A stretch of 56,088 nucleotides of DNA from Bacillota bacterium (GTDB lineage: Bacteria; Bacillota; Sulfobacillia; Sulfobacillales; Sulfobacillaceae): contig JAJZZH010000076.1 of NCBI GenBank assembly GCA_021797675.1, positions 1-56,088 on the forward strand, written 5' to 3'. Both the position numbers and the translations under genes were made by a program. Below, in pieces: positions 1 through 8,290 of the stretch (its first letter is position 1; every line of letters begins with the position of its first letter). The notes under the pieces are model-generated. The model saw nothing but the letters and a program-made list of their open reading frames with translations, was not told the DNA's origin and ran no database searches.

Positions 1-698
1 GGCGTTCGTCCTAACCACGACGCACGAAACTCGTCTCCATCCTGCGTTAGCGCCTGAATTCCGGACCAACGTCTTTGGTAAACGCGTGACAGCTCCCATC
101 CAGCGACACCCAACTCGCCAACGGCATCCATGCGGTTCAGCCAGCAGGCTCCGGCCTACGGCCAGAGCGCTGGCTCAAGATTAGCGTTCGACGGTGGATT
201 CCCGACAACGGTCGCTGCGCGTCCTACAGACGCTGAATGACTCTCGGATTCTTTCCCTGTCCAAGACGTAGGCACACACCGTCGAGAGTGCCGATCCACC
301 ACTGCACCTATATCATAGCGGTTGCCTTCGGCCGGGTCGATAGGCGAAGTCGACCGCGCGACAACACCGGTAAGCCGATACGCGTTAAAGTCCCATTATA
401 GAAGATATTTGCGTGGGTCGGATTTGTCGGTCCGCAGCGTAGTGTTCGGCGCGTGGTCGTCAATGGTCTGAACGGGAACGGAAGCTCGGCGGGACGCGAT
501 CAATATGCCAGAGCGGTGGCGACCATTTCCGCTGCTCCTCAGCCATTTTGGATTATCTCGTGCAGCCGGTTGCCGCATTCGCGGGAAGAGCGCCATGATC
601 TTTTAGACGCCATGCCGCCAGCCCAAGAGATCATCGACAAACGATTGGCTCACGGCAAGTCATCGCTAGCCGAGGCGGCGAAGGGGCATCCCGCGACG
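1..698. other. No gene recognised
   Basis: No open frame here has the composition or motifs of a protein family I recognise. Short frames exist on both strands but none has a convincing ribosome site. The stretch follows the stop codon of the AroA-like gene on the minus strand. I saw no tRNA, riboswitch or clear terminator. It may be decayed DNA, but I cannot show that. Confidence 0.4.
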
Positions 699-2171
699 TT
701 ATCGGGCGGGGGTGGGCGCGGCTCCCCCGTTTCCCGGTGCCTCGTCGGAAATAATGGCAGCCGATACGTGGAGCGCAGTCAGCTGATCCAAAAACTCCGG
801 ATAGGAAACCCGGTAGGCCCATGGATAGTTCAACCAGGTCGGCCCCGTTGCCGCGGTCCCCGCGATGGCATAGGCCATCAACAGCCGGTGGTCATTGTAC
901 GTGTTGATCGTGGCACCGTGCAGCACCGATTGCCCATCGATCACGAGGTCGTCGCCGCGCACTTCGATCACCGCTCCCATCCGGCGCAACTGGAGCATGC
1001 CTTGCACGCGGTCCGACTCCTTGTGCCGCCCTCTCCCCACGTGGCGCAGGACCGTCCGGCCCCGGGCGCGACTCGCTATTACGCAAAGAATCGGCAGGAG
1101 ATCAGGAGTATCGGCCAGGTCGATGTCGGCACCCTCCAGCCGCTCGTCGCCATGCACGACCCATAAGCTCTCGGTGGTCGGATCCCACGTCCATTTGAGC
1201 CCCATCGCTCGAAGAATCTGCAAGATTCGTGCTTCTCCTTCTCCTTCTCCTTCCGGGTGCTCGATGCCGGGCTCGCGGACGCCGACCAGCGTCAAGCGAC
1301 TGGGATTCATCGCCGCCAAGGCGAGCAAAAATGCCGCCAAGGACCAATCGGGTCGACGCTCGACCACGCTCGGCCGATAGTACTGTCCTCCCGGCACCGT
1401 CCACCGGTTCGCCTCCGGGTCGTCGGCCACTTCGATGCCAAATCGGCGCAACAGGCGCACCGTTCGGTCGATGTCCGTGCGATCGCGAATGCGCGGCGTC
1501 AAGTGCACGCTGACCGGCCCGCTGGCAAATGGGGCTAGCATCAGCAACCCAGATACCGCCGGACCCCAATCCCCGCCCAACGTGATTGGCCCGGCCCGGG
1601 GCTGGCCAGGACAAACCACCAACCCGCCGGCCGGATCCGTTGGCGCGACGCGCACCGCGAGGTGCGCAAGCACTTCTGCAACCCTGGGAACCGCCTGGCC
1701 AAGCATCCCCGTTTGGCTGCGGAACACCACCGGCCCATTGTCCACTTGGCTCGCGAGCCCCAGCAGAAATTGGAGGCTGTCCGCCGACCGTCCCACGGAC
1801 GTCCGCAGACTGTGAGCGTGAAAGGTGCCTCCTTGGACAAGGTACTCTGCTGGCTTCTGCACGACCCGCGCACCCAACGAGCGGACGACCTGCACGGTAT
1901 CTTGGACCCGGCGAGCTGCCGATTTTCCGCGAATCATGGTTTCCCCACGGGCCAGCCATCCCATGATTAAGCCTCGTTGGAGATTGGCCACGGACGCCGG
2001 GATCGCGACCGTGCCGGACACTTCATCTTGAACCGGGGCAATCCTCAGACGGGCCGTCGTGCCCACCCCCTCTTCGAGCCCCAAAGACCGCCGCGTCCGG
2101 CCTGCTGTTCGGTTTGAATGGATATCCGAAGCTCCCAGCCTTAGCCGTGCCGTGGGGTCGATGACGCTCAT
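699..2171 (-). CDS. EPSP synthase (AroA)-like protein with altered active site
   Basis: 490 residues if the ATG at 2171 is used; about 35 residues precede the usual family start, so a later GTG is possible. The fold family is enolpyruvyl transferase. The C-terminal lobe keeps KESDR near residue 385, a DTPDLLP segment and NDHR near 424, which match substrate- and PEP-binding motifs of AroA. The N-terminal lobe is different. The family motif PGSKSxxNRAL reads PASVANLQRGL at about 58-68, so the catalytic lysine is absent. The S-S-Q phosphate motif reads WGP, and the late KTxP lysine reads VSYP. A Gly-Glu repeat (EGEGEGE), encoded by a 6-bp microsatellite, interrupts the protein near residue 310. 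It lies last in a minus-strand operon with a nucleotidyltransferase and UxaA-like proteins, not with shikimate genes. I infer it is not an ordinary EPSP synthase. It could be a related carboxyvinyl transferase or an inactive paralogue. Confidence 0.72.
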   Translation of the reverse strand: MSVIDPTARLRLGASDIHSNRTAGRTRRSLGLEEGVGTTARLRIAPVQDEVSGTVAIPASVANLQRGLIMGWLARGETMIRGKSAARRVQDTVQVVRSLGARVVQKPAEYLVQGGTFHAHSLRTSVGRSADSLQFLLGLASQVDNGPVVFRSQTGMLGQAVPRVAEVLAHLAVRVAPTDPAGGLVVCPGQPRAGPITLGGDWGPAVSGLLMLAPFASGPVSVHLTPRIRDRTDIDRTVRLLRRFGIEVADDPEANRWTVPGGQYYRPSVVERRPDWSLAAFLLALAAMNPSRLTLVGVREPGIEHPEGEGEGEARILQILRAMGLKWTWDPTTESLWVVHGDERLEGADIDLADTPDLLPILCVIASRARGRTVLRHVGRGRHKESDRVQGMLQLRRMGAVIEVRGDDLVIDGQSVLHGATINTYNDHRLLMAYAIAGTAATGPTWLNYPWAYRVSYPEFLDQLTALHVSAAIISDEAPGNGGAAPTPAR

Positions 2172-2301
2172 ATCGTCAAACTACCCGGATTCAGAACCCT
2201 GTTCCAAGAGCCATTGGTCAATATTCTCTGGGTCAAAAGGTCCGGATATCGGCGACGATGGGCCCGCGTCCACCCCCCTCCAGCGGCCATCCAAACGCGG
2301 A

Positions 2302-3006
2302 TCAGCCCAGCGGCTCCTTGGGCAGTGTCCAGTCCGCTTGAATGCGGCCGCCCACAGGCGCCAGCACGTAGTCGGCCAGTGCTTCGAGGCTTGCCCGGTC
2401 AGCCGTCACAGCTCCGCGCACTGCATCACCGAAATCGGGATGGCGGGCCAAAAACGCTTCCACCTGATCCTTGGGTTTGGGTGCCCAGAGACGGTACAAC
2501 CGAAAATATGCCGCCAGCATCGTAACCATCAGATTGCCCGTCAGCATCTGCGCCGCCTCGCGGCGCCCAGCCTCCAGGAGATCGCACACGTCTTTGACTC
2601 CGTCGGACACCGCGTAGCGCAGCAACTGGGACGCAAGCGGCGGGCAGGCAGGCGGCCCAGCTGCCCAAATAGCCTCGGCCCTCATCTTCAGGCGCGCAAT
2701 AACTCCCGTAGCGTCGTCAATAATCTCGGCGTCGTGCAAAATAGACACCGTGGACGCGTTGGCCTCGGTCTGGCCTTCGGCCAATTCGCGTTCCAGTTGG
2801 GCGACGGGGTTAAAAAAGATCTCGAATTCGTAGCCCTCCCGATAACGAATTTGGCGTTGGCGCCACAGGCCGGGGACCACGACAAAGATGTCGACATCGC
2901 TCGTGGCCATAGGCGCACCGCGGGCATACGACCCTGCCAGGAACGCGCCCAACACCGTTTCCTGGCGACGGACTTCCAAGAGCAAATGGTTGAGCGCGAC
3001 CCGCAT
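2302..3006 (-). CDS. Nucleotidyltransferase-domain protein
   Basis: 234 residues from the ATG at 3006, chosen because GGGAGGTGG sits eight bases upstream; an in-frame ATG at 3048 lacks such a site. The N-terminus carries the polymerase-beta-type nucleotidyltransferase signature: GSYARG followed after a short spacer by DVDIFVVV, giving the G-S and D-x-D metal site. The rest is mostly helical, as in kanamycin nucleotidyltransferase and other minimal NTases with an added helical domain. Such enzymes transfer a nucleoside monophosphate to a small molecule, RNA or protein. The substrate cannot be read from the sequence. It lies 72 bases after the UxaA-like gene and 130 bases before the AroA-like gene, on the same strand, so it is probably part of their operon. 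Confidence 0.75.
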   Translation of the reverse strand: MRVALNHLLLEVRRQETVLGAFLAGSYARGAPMATSDVDIFVVVPGLWRQRQIRYREGYEFEIFFNPVAQLERELAEGQTEANASTVSILHDAEIIDDATGVIARLKMRAEAIWAAGPPACPPLASQLLRYAVSDGVKDVCDLLEAGRREAAQMLTGNLMVTMLAAYFRLYRLWAPKPKDQVEAFLARHPDFGDAVRGAVTADRASLEALADYVLAPVGGRIQADWTLPKEPLG

Positions 3007-3078
3007 ACCGAAGCCACCTCCCGTTCGTGCATCCGGCCTCGGATCCAAGAACTTGCGCGGCGCGGCGGCCGGTCTCGC

Positions 3079-3966
3079 TTACAAGGTGGGCCCGACGCGC
3101 GCAATGGCAAATACCTCGGTCCCCGTCGTCTCGGCCAGCGCCGGCTGCCCGCTGGCCACGGCGCCAACATAGTCAACCCACGCCGCCGGCGGACGGTCTG
3201 CGATCCAGCCGTCAAGGTCGTCCCCTAAAATGGGCTTGAGGGCGGGATCGTGGCTTAATCGGATCACGGGGGCCACAGGGTGGCCTCCCAGATGCTGGAG
3301 GTCGCCGCCTGCCAAGATGATCTGACATCCGGCGGCCACCAATCCGGTCAAGGTCTCCGCCTCGCCTCCCGTCTCCTGCATCCAACCTACCTGGATCCCT
3401 GCGGGCAGCGGAGTAGCGTAGGCAAGGGCTGTCCCCGGGCCTGGTCCGGCGGCCGCCCATAGCAGCCGCGCCCCCGCTTGTCGCAAGCCTTCAACCACCT
3501 GCGCCCCCGCCGGACCAAGCCGATCCCATCCGGCTAGCCCAATCACGAGGCGGTTCCAGGCTACGGGATGACGCAGCGGCTCTGCCCCGGCCGCCAACCG
3601 CTCACGGACCGCGGCCGCCGTCGTACGCATCCCTCCGGTGTCCTGAATCAACACCGCGTGCGCTGAGCGGCCGCGCTGCCGGATCCCCTCGGCCACCACG
3701 TCCGCGCCAATTCCCTCGCAGCCCAGTCCCACCACGACGGTGTGGCCCACGTTAGGGTGGGACCCAATCCCGATCAAGGTGCGCAAGGTTTGTTCCCTAT
3801 CGCTGCCAACTTGGGCACAGCCGAGGGGGTGGGCAACCGCGCGACCGCCATAGACGGCTTCGGCGGCCCGTTCGGCCGCGCGGGTGGCACACACGACCGA
3901 GGGCAATGCCAGCCTCCAATTCCGCACCCCCACCCTTCCGTCGGGTCTTTCATAGGCCTTGACCAT
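3079..3966 (-). CDS. UxaA-family hydro-lyase-like protein, N-half motifs kept
   Basis: 295 residues. The start GAYxRPDGRVGVRN-like segment (YERPDGRVGVRN, residues 5-16) is the entry motif of the altronate/galactarate dehydratase core (UxaA). It keeps the N-half signatures: H46 and GCAQ at 49-52, LGCE at 81-84, and IQDTGG at 107-112. It then lacks the whole CGGSD to SPGN...EKSLG block that holds much of the active site, and resumes with ETGGEAETLTGLVAAG and the PVAP/DDLDGWI tail. The family core is normally about 390 residues, so roughly 100 are missing. The neighbour at 5177-6349 shows the opposite pattern. The ATG overlaps the upstream stop (TAATG), with GAGAGGAG upstream, so it is translationally coupled to the FAH/SAF protein. 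I infer a subunit of a multi-protein hydro-lyase. Confidence 0.75.
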   Translation of the reverse strand: MVKAYERPDGRVGVRNWRLALPSVVCATRAAERAAEAVYGGRAVAHPLGCAQVGSDREQTLRTLIGIGSHPNVGHTVVVGLGCEGIGADVVAEGIRQRGRSAHAVLIQDTGGMRTTAAAVRERLAAGAEPLRHPVAWNRLVIGLAGWDRLGPAGAQVVEGLRQAGARLLWAAAGPGPGTALAYATPLPAGIQVGWMQETGGEAETLTGLVAAGCQIILAGGDLQHLGGHPVAPVIRLSHDPALKPILGDDLDGWIADRPPAAWVDYVGAVASGQPALAETTGTEVFAIARVGPTL

Positions 3967-5180
3967 TACGACTCCTCTCCGTGGGCCCCCGCGTCCACGC
4001 CTGCCTCCAAGCCCCGGCTGGCCTGCGTCAGATCACCGCGTCCGCGGTTGCTGTCGCAATTGTGCACATGCACATGCTCTCCGGACTCAATGCCTTGGCG
4101 AGCCCGACCAATGATTTCTCCGTACTTCACGACGGCTTGGCCCGCGGCTATGGCACGCACGGCCACCTTGTGTCCAAACGGAACGGGCGCCAACACCGTT
4201 ACGGTTCCTGCCCCGGTGCTCACGCGATCGCCCGTCGAAAGCGCCCGCAATGCAACGGCTACGTTGTCGGCCGGATGCACTTGGACCAGGGTATGGCCCT
4301 CGGTCGGCTTCACGGGTGCCCAAGCGGGGTCGATTCGACGCACCCCGTGTTCCATACGTCCTAGACGCGGAGCCGTCAGGGTCACCCGGTCACCATCCTG
4401 CAGGAAAAACGCCTCGTCCCAATCCGTTGCGGCGAGCGTGATCACGCCGGTCCATGCGGCGGGCGGCCAATTCCGGTACCGAGTGGCCATTTCTTGCACC
4501 AAGCCAGCCGGGTTCCAGCGCTGACCGACGGTCTGGGCCAGCACGCGCTCTCCCCCGCGTTCCACGGTCAGGGTGAGCGGCCATTCGGCGTCTTCGGCCG
4601 GGTCGCCGTCGTACACCGCGATCAACGGCGCCAACGCGAAGCTATGGTAAAAAAGCTTGGCCGCCTGCGGCCGGCCAGCCAGCCAAAGGTCGAGGGCGGT
4701 GACATCGAGCCCCAGTCCGTACCCGACAATCTCTTGACCGGCATATACGACCGCGGTGATGCCCGGCATGGCCACCTGCCAGGATGCGTCACGGCGCAGA
4801 CCCAAGGGATCCCCCGGTTTCGCCCCGGATCCCAGTTGCTTCAAAATCCACTCCCCGGGCGACGCGGTCGCGGCGGTGCTTCCCGCCAGGCGCAGTTCCC
4901 AGCGGCTCCGAGCGGATTCCCACACCTCGTCGAGGTCGAAGCCGAGCAGCCGGCCAGGATCCACCGCGATCGGAGGACCGTCAAACTCGGCGAGGCGGTG
5001 TACGGCGGCGGCGATTCCAAGGCCTTGATCGACCGCCCAGGCCGCGAGGTCGTCCAGCGTGGCCAGCGGCCGCCCGGCTACTTGGTCGGCCGGCACCACC
5101 TGCCAAGCCGTCGCATCCCGGCGAACGCCCATCCGTGCCCGCGCTCCGTCATGCCAACGCAACAGATAGACCGGATTCAC
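3966..5180 (-). CDS. FAH-like / SAF-domain fusion protein
   Basis: 404 residues from a GTG at 5180, which overlaps the upstream stop as GTGA and has GGGAGG eight bases before it; an ATG at 5204 is possible. The N-terminal ~300 residues resemble the fumarylacetoacetate hydrolase superfamily, closest in layout to 2-keto-3-deoxy-sugar-acid dehydratases: a DEVW segment, then a GYGLGLDVTALDL segment matching GYTxxNDVSARD. The metal-ligand motif E-x-E expected just before it reads PGI, so two acidic ligands are missing. The C-terminal part (about 300-376) is a SAF domain of the UxaA small-subunit type, with HPADNVAVAL, GHKVAVRAI, VVKYGEIIG and ending VHVHN. Fusing a FAH-like domain to the UxaA SAF domain is unusual. 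Both flanking genes encode UxaA cores without a SAF domain, so this protein probably supplies it to a complex acting on a sugar-acid-like compound. Confidence 0.75.
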   Translation of the reverse strand: MNPVYLLRWHDGARARMGVRRDATAWQVVPADQVAGRPLATLDDLAAWAVDQGLGIAAAVHRLAEFDGPPIAVDPGRLLGFDLDEVWESARSRWELRLAGSTAATASPGEWILKQLGSGAKPGDPLGLRRDASWQVAMPGITAVVYAGQEIVGYGLGLDVTALDLWLAGRPQAAKLFYHSFALAPLIAVYDGDPAEDAEWPLTLTVERGGERVLAQTVGQRWNPAGLVQEMATRYRNWPPAAWTGVITLAATDWDEAFFLQDGDRVTLTAPRLGRMEHGVRRIDPAWAPVKPTEGHTLVQVHPADNVAVALRALSTGDRVSTGAGTVTVLAPVPFGHKVAVRAIAAGQAVVKYGEIIGRARQGIESGEHVHVHNCDSNRGRGDLTQASRGLEAGVDAGAHGEES

Positions 5181-6349
5181 TGGACCGCCCTCCCTTCTCC
5201 CCATCCTGGAAAGATCCCGAATTCCCAGTCACGGCCGCGTTCGGCCGCCACCGTCTCTCCGTTGGCCACCGCGATGATCTTTCGGAAGAGCTGGTCCGCG
5301 ACCTGCTCGACGCTCAGCTCACCATCAATAATCGGCCCCGCGTCCAAGTCAATGAGGTCATCCAGGTGCATTTTCAAGTCCGTGCGGGTCGACACCTTGA
5401 TCACAGGGACAATGGCCGATCCCGTCGGTGTCCCGCGTCCGGTGGTAAACACGATAATCTGTGCGCCTCCCGCTGCCATCCCTACCAGTTGCATGACGTC
5501 GTGGCCCGGGGTGTCCATCACGGTCAGTCCCGGTAGGCGCGGGCGCTCCGCATAATCGATGACGTCCACCAAGGGGCTTGACCCGCCTTTATGCACGCAT
5601 CCCAGCGATTTTTCCTCAATGGTGGTAATGCCCCCGGCCATATTGCCGGGCGACGGCTGCGCCCCCCGAAAGTCCACGCCCATGCGCATTGCTGCCGATT
5701 CGGCGTGGCGGACGGTGGCCAACAGCCGTTGTCGCACCGCCGGGGTAATTGCGCGCTGTGCCAACAGGTGCTCGGCACCAATTAGCTCGGTGGTCTCGGC
5801 CAATATCACGCGCGCTCCGGCGTCGACCAAACGGTCGCTGACCCGCCCCAAGGCCGGGTTAGCGGACAGTCCCGAGCAGGCATCCGAACCGCCACACTCG
5901 GTTCCCAACACCAGTGCAGAGAGCGGCGCCAGCTTTCGGCTCAGCGCGTTTTTCGCCCGGTTCCAGTCACCCAGCCAGTGTAACACGGCCTCGATCGTTC
6001 TTCGGGATCCTCCCGCCTCGGCTAGCGTGATAACGTCGTAGGGCGCGGTGGCCGGCAAGAGCTCGGTAACCGCGGTGAGCAGGGGATCGGCAGGCGTCGC
6101 CCCTAACAGGATGGCCCGGTAAACGTTCGGATGGTTCACCCAGCCCGCTATCGTGCGCACGGCGAGTGTCCATCCTTCCAGGTCGGGCCCATAATCCTGA
6201 CTCACCTGAATGCCCACTGCTCCCGACTCCTCGCGCACCGCGGCCATCGCCACCCGATTGACCGCGGGCGACAAGGGCAACACCAGAACGTGGTTCCTAG
6301 TGCCTACGCTGCCGTCGGCGCGTATATATCCATGAAATGTTGACAGCAT
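5177..6349 (-). CDS. UxaA-family hydro-lyase-like protein, C-half motifs kept
   Basis: 390 residues from the ATG at 6349, where the family entry motif GYIRADGSVGTRN (residues 8-20) begins; the frame is open 93 codons further upstream, but that part looks non-coding. This is a full-length altronate/galactarate dehydratase core. The C-half is intact: CGGSD at 152-156, SANPALG, ETTELIGAEHLL, PSPGNMAGG near 232-240, IEEKSLG near 244-250, DTPGHD and FTTGRGTPTG. The N-half signatures are lost: the HxxGCxQ position reads SQDYGPD, LGCE reads LGATPA, and the IQxxGG position reads LAEAGGS. This complements the 295-residue neighbour, which keeps exactly those N-half motifs. It is the first gene of the operon, and its stop overlaps the GTG start of the FAH/SAF gene by four bases. 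I infer a heteromeric enzyme assembled from both cores plus the SAF protein. Confidence 0.8.
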   Translation of the reverse strand: MLSTFHGYIRADGSVGTRNHVLVLPLSPAVNRVAMAAVREESGAVGIQVSQDYGPDLEGWTLAVRTIAGWVNHPNVYRAILLGATPADPLLTAVTELLPATAPYDVITLAEAGGSRRTIEAVLHWLGDWNRAKNALSRKLAPLSALVLGTECGGSDACSGLSANPALGRVSDRLVDAGARVILAETTELIGAEHLLAQRAITPAVRQRLLATVRHAESAAMRMGVDFRGAQPSPGNMAGGITTIEEKSLGCVHKGGSSPLVDVIDYAERPRLPGLTVMDTPGHDVMQLVGMAAGGAQIIVFTTGRGTPTGSAIVPVIKVSTRTDLKMHLDDLIDLDAGPIIDGELSVEQVADQLFRKIIAVANGETVAAERGRDWEFGIFPGWGEGRAVQ

Positions 6350-6563
6350 CGTTGGTCCAACCCTTCCGTATTTTGCCCTGCCCCGTCCCCGGTTCGGCTG
6401 TTCCTCTCTATCCGGCACAAGCCTGAGCGCGCGCATGGTCTTGACCCGCGTCAAGCGCAACCTCAGGCAAGGACGATGACGTCTGATACGGGAGATTTGA
6501 CACCGCGAACCCATATTCCTGCCCCGATGGGCCGACGATCGAGCGATTTCCTCGCCCTGGGCT

Positions 6564-6651
6564 AATGAACGCTCCCGCCGCCTAACCCTCTCAGGTTGAG
6601 GCGGCGATGTCTGGGATCGCTCCCGCAAGTGCCTGGCTCATTGATCTCTGC
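6564..6651 (-). repeat. TnpB-type (IS605/IS1341) right-end-like scar, copy A
   Basis: Read on the minus strand this holds two hairpins: a GGGA/TCCC hairpin, then a GCCGCC/GGCGGC hairpin, ending GGGAGCGTTCATTAG. A copy with the same order and a covarying first hairpin is at 32005-32090. The layout (tail, hairpin, GGGAG, GTTCAT end) resembles the 3' end of IS1341/TnpB elements. No tnpB gene adjoins it. The surrounding 6350-6852 stretch otherwise holds no gene I can support. Confidence 0.45.
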
Positions 6652-6852
6652 GTCGGCCAATCGGCCCACCGAGTGCCCTCAGCCTTCTCCTCTGAAAAAT
6701 CCTTGCCGACCACCACATCTAGACGGATCGATCCTGGCCACCACAATATCCCGATCGCAACCACGCGACCTTCCGGGGTGGCCGTCCCCATTTTTCATTC
6801 CTGTGGGTGCCCCGAACCCGGGGCATGGACGTCTCCTGCGCGAATCGGCTGC

Positions 6853-7590
6853 TTACAGCACTCGGCTGGATTCTCCGACCCAGGCATCGGGATCCACCGA
6901 TAGGGTTTTGCGATACTCCACGCGATCGACGCGGCAGCCTCGGCCGATGGTAATGTCGTCACCGCGCACCAGCTTCGCCGTGGTCTGAATCAGTTGCACC
7001 TGGTCCCCTGATACTTCCGAGACGAGCACGCGACCCAGACGTTCTCCCCACACGCGGTGCCACACGGTTCCCCCGCGGCCCCACGGGTCTTCGACCACGA
7101 TAGAGGATCCGGCTAACTCACCCACGTGGGAGGTCCACCCCCCCGCGGTCAATCGGATAGACTCTGCCGTCACCATCCCAGGACATTGTATCGCGCCGGA
7201 GACGGACAACGACTCCAAGGCGACCTCCTGGTCTACCTGCAGCGAACCGCTGCACCGAAACGTCTCGCCGGACAGCTTTCCCGAAATTTTCGCGGATCCC
7301 GACACGCTGGCTGCTTGCCGAACGACGAGATCGCCATCCACTTTCAAGGATCCGCTGATCCTGGCTTGGCCGACGTTGAGGCCAGAACCGATGGCCGCGC
7401 TGCCCGATACGTGGACATCATCTCCGCGCAGCGCGCCCTGGCTGTGCAGGGACCCCGAGCAGTGGATGCGGTTGGCCTCCAGATCGGCGCTGATGTGCGC
7501 CGACCCGGCGCAGCGTATCTCGGCGTACTTTCCGCCGCCGAGATGGGCACTTCCCGAAACATTTACCGATTGCAGCGATGAATTCGTCAT
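6853..7590 (-). CDS. Bactofilin-like polymer-forming protein (YhbE/YhbF type)
   Basis: 245 residues from the ATG at 7590, chosen for the GAGGTG site just upstream. The protein is a long run of short beta-helix repeats of the form V-S-G-S-A-x-I (VSGSAHLGG, CAGSAHISA, CSGSLHSQG, VSGSAAIGSG, ISGSLKVDG, VSGSAKISG, CSGSLQVDQ). That is the pattern of bactofilins, which self-assemble into filaments at membranes. The C-terminal third is less repetitive, with a basic patch and a VRGDDITIG segment. Bacillus YhbE and YhbF share this layout and also follow yhbD. Here the gene begins 11 bases after the YhbD-like gene, so the two are surely co-transcribed. A structural or sporulation/envelope role is inferred from the Bacillus case, not shown here. 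Confidence 0.75.
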   Translation of the reverse strand: MTNSSLQSVNVSGSAHLGGGKYAEIRCAGSAHISADLEANRIHCSGSLHSQGALRGDDVHVSGSAAIGSGLNVGQARISGSLKVDGDLVVRQAASVSGSAKISGKLSGETFRCSGSLQVDQEVALESLSVSGAIQCPGMVTAESIRLTAGGWTSHVGELAGSSIVVEDPWGRGGTVWHRVWGERLGRVLVSEVSGDQVQLIQTTAKLVRGDDITIGRGCRVDRVEYRKTLSVDPDAWVGESSRVL

Positions 7591-7601
7591 CTCACACCTC
7601 A

Positions 7602-8279
7602 CTAGAATTTGGATTGCGGCTTGGCCGGCGAACTCGTCTGGGTTATGGCCACCGCCTGCCATGCCGCCTTAGCCGTTTGGCACACCGGTCCCAATTCGGC
7701 GCGGAAGGGGGGCTTCAGGCCGCCAAGCCAAAGACTGGCGGGCGATTGCAACACCCCAAACTGCCATCCCTGCGCGCCTGGCCAGCCGATGATTTCGAGC
7801 TCCGGGTAGTCCAGCCAGTCCGGCGGAACCGTGCGCAGCACTGCAAACCAGGTCTGCACGGCGTCGACCGGGAGCGCGCCGCCCCAACGCCGCCAGGCCA
7901 GCCCGGCCAAAAATTCGCTCCGCGAGACCTGTTCTGCTTCACGGCCAGCCCACATGTCCGCCACCGCTGCGGGCATGGGCCCGGTCTCGGCAGCTGCCCA
8001 TAATTGGCGAGCCGGCAACCGTTCCTGCCATTGTTCCGGATTTTGCAGCTGCTGCGCTAACGCATCGAGGGCGGTCTCGGATTTGAGGCTGAGAATCAAT
8101 TGAACGCGCTCGATGATGGCGTCGCGAGGAAAAAAGGTTTCCTGTCCGGTGAAGGTCGCTCGCCGAACAAACCATGATTCGGGTATCAAATGCTTGCGTT
8201 TCCATCGGTACAGCTGACCGTACGAAATCCCGGTCAGCTGCAAAAGCTCCTTCTTGCTGACCCAATTCTCCGTAATCAT
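7602..8279 (-). CDS. YhbD-like MerR-type regulatory protein (DUF4004)
   Basis: 225 residues from the ATG at 8279 with AGGGGGG upstream. Residues 6-30 (SKKELLQLTGISYGQLYRWK) form a MerR-type helix-turn-helix, followed by a RRATFTGQETFFPRD wing, as in Bacillus YhbD (DUF4004). The remaining C-terminal part is Trp-rich and without a domain I recognise. It heads the operon with the bactofilin-like gene. The promoter directly upstream has a 17-base spacer within a partly palindromic GCATA...TATGC stretch, so autoregulation is plausible but inferred. No metal-binding cysteines typical of metal-sensing MerR proteins are seen. Confidence 0.7.
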   Translation of the reverse strand: MITENWVSKKELLQLTGISYGQLYRWKRKHLIPESWFVRRATFTGQETFFPRDAIIERVQLILSLKSETALDALAQQLQNPEQWQERLPARQLWAAAETGPMPAAVADMWAGREAEQVSRSEFLAGLAWRRWGGALPVDAVQTWFAVLRTVPPDWLDYPELEIIGWPGAQGWQFGVLQSPASLWLGGLKPPFRAELGPVCQTAKAAWQAVAITQTSSPAKPQSKF

Positions 8280-8290
8280 CCCCCCTGCAT

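Noticed and set aside
453-1166. Plus-strand open frame of 237 residues
   Set aside because: It lies antisense to the AroA-like gene, has no family motif and reads as a shadow of that gene.
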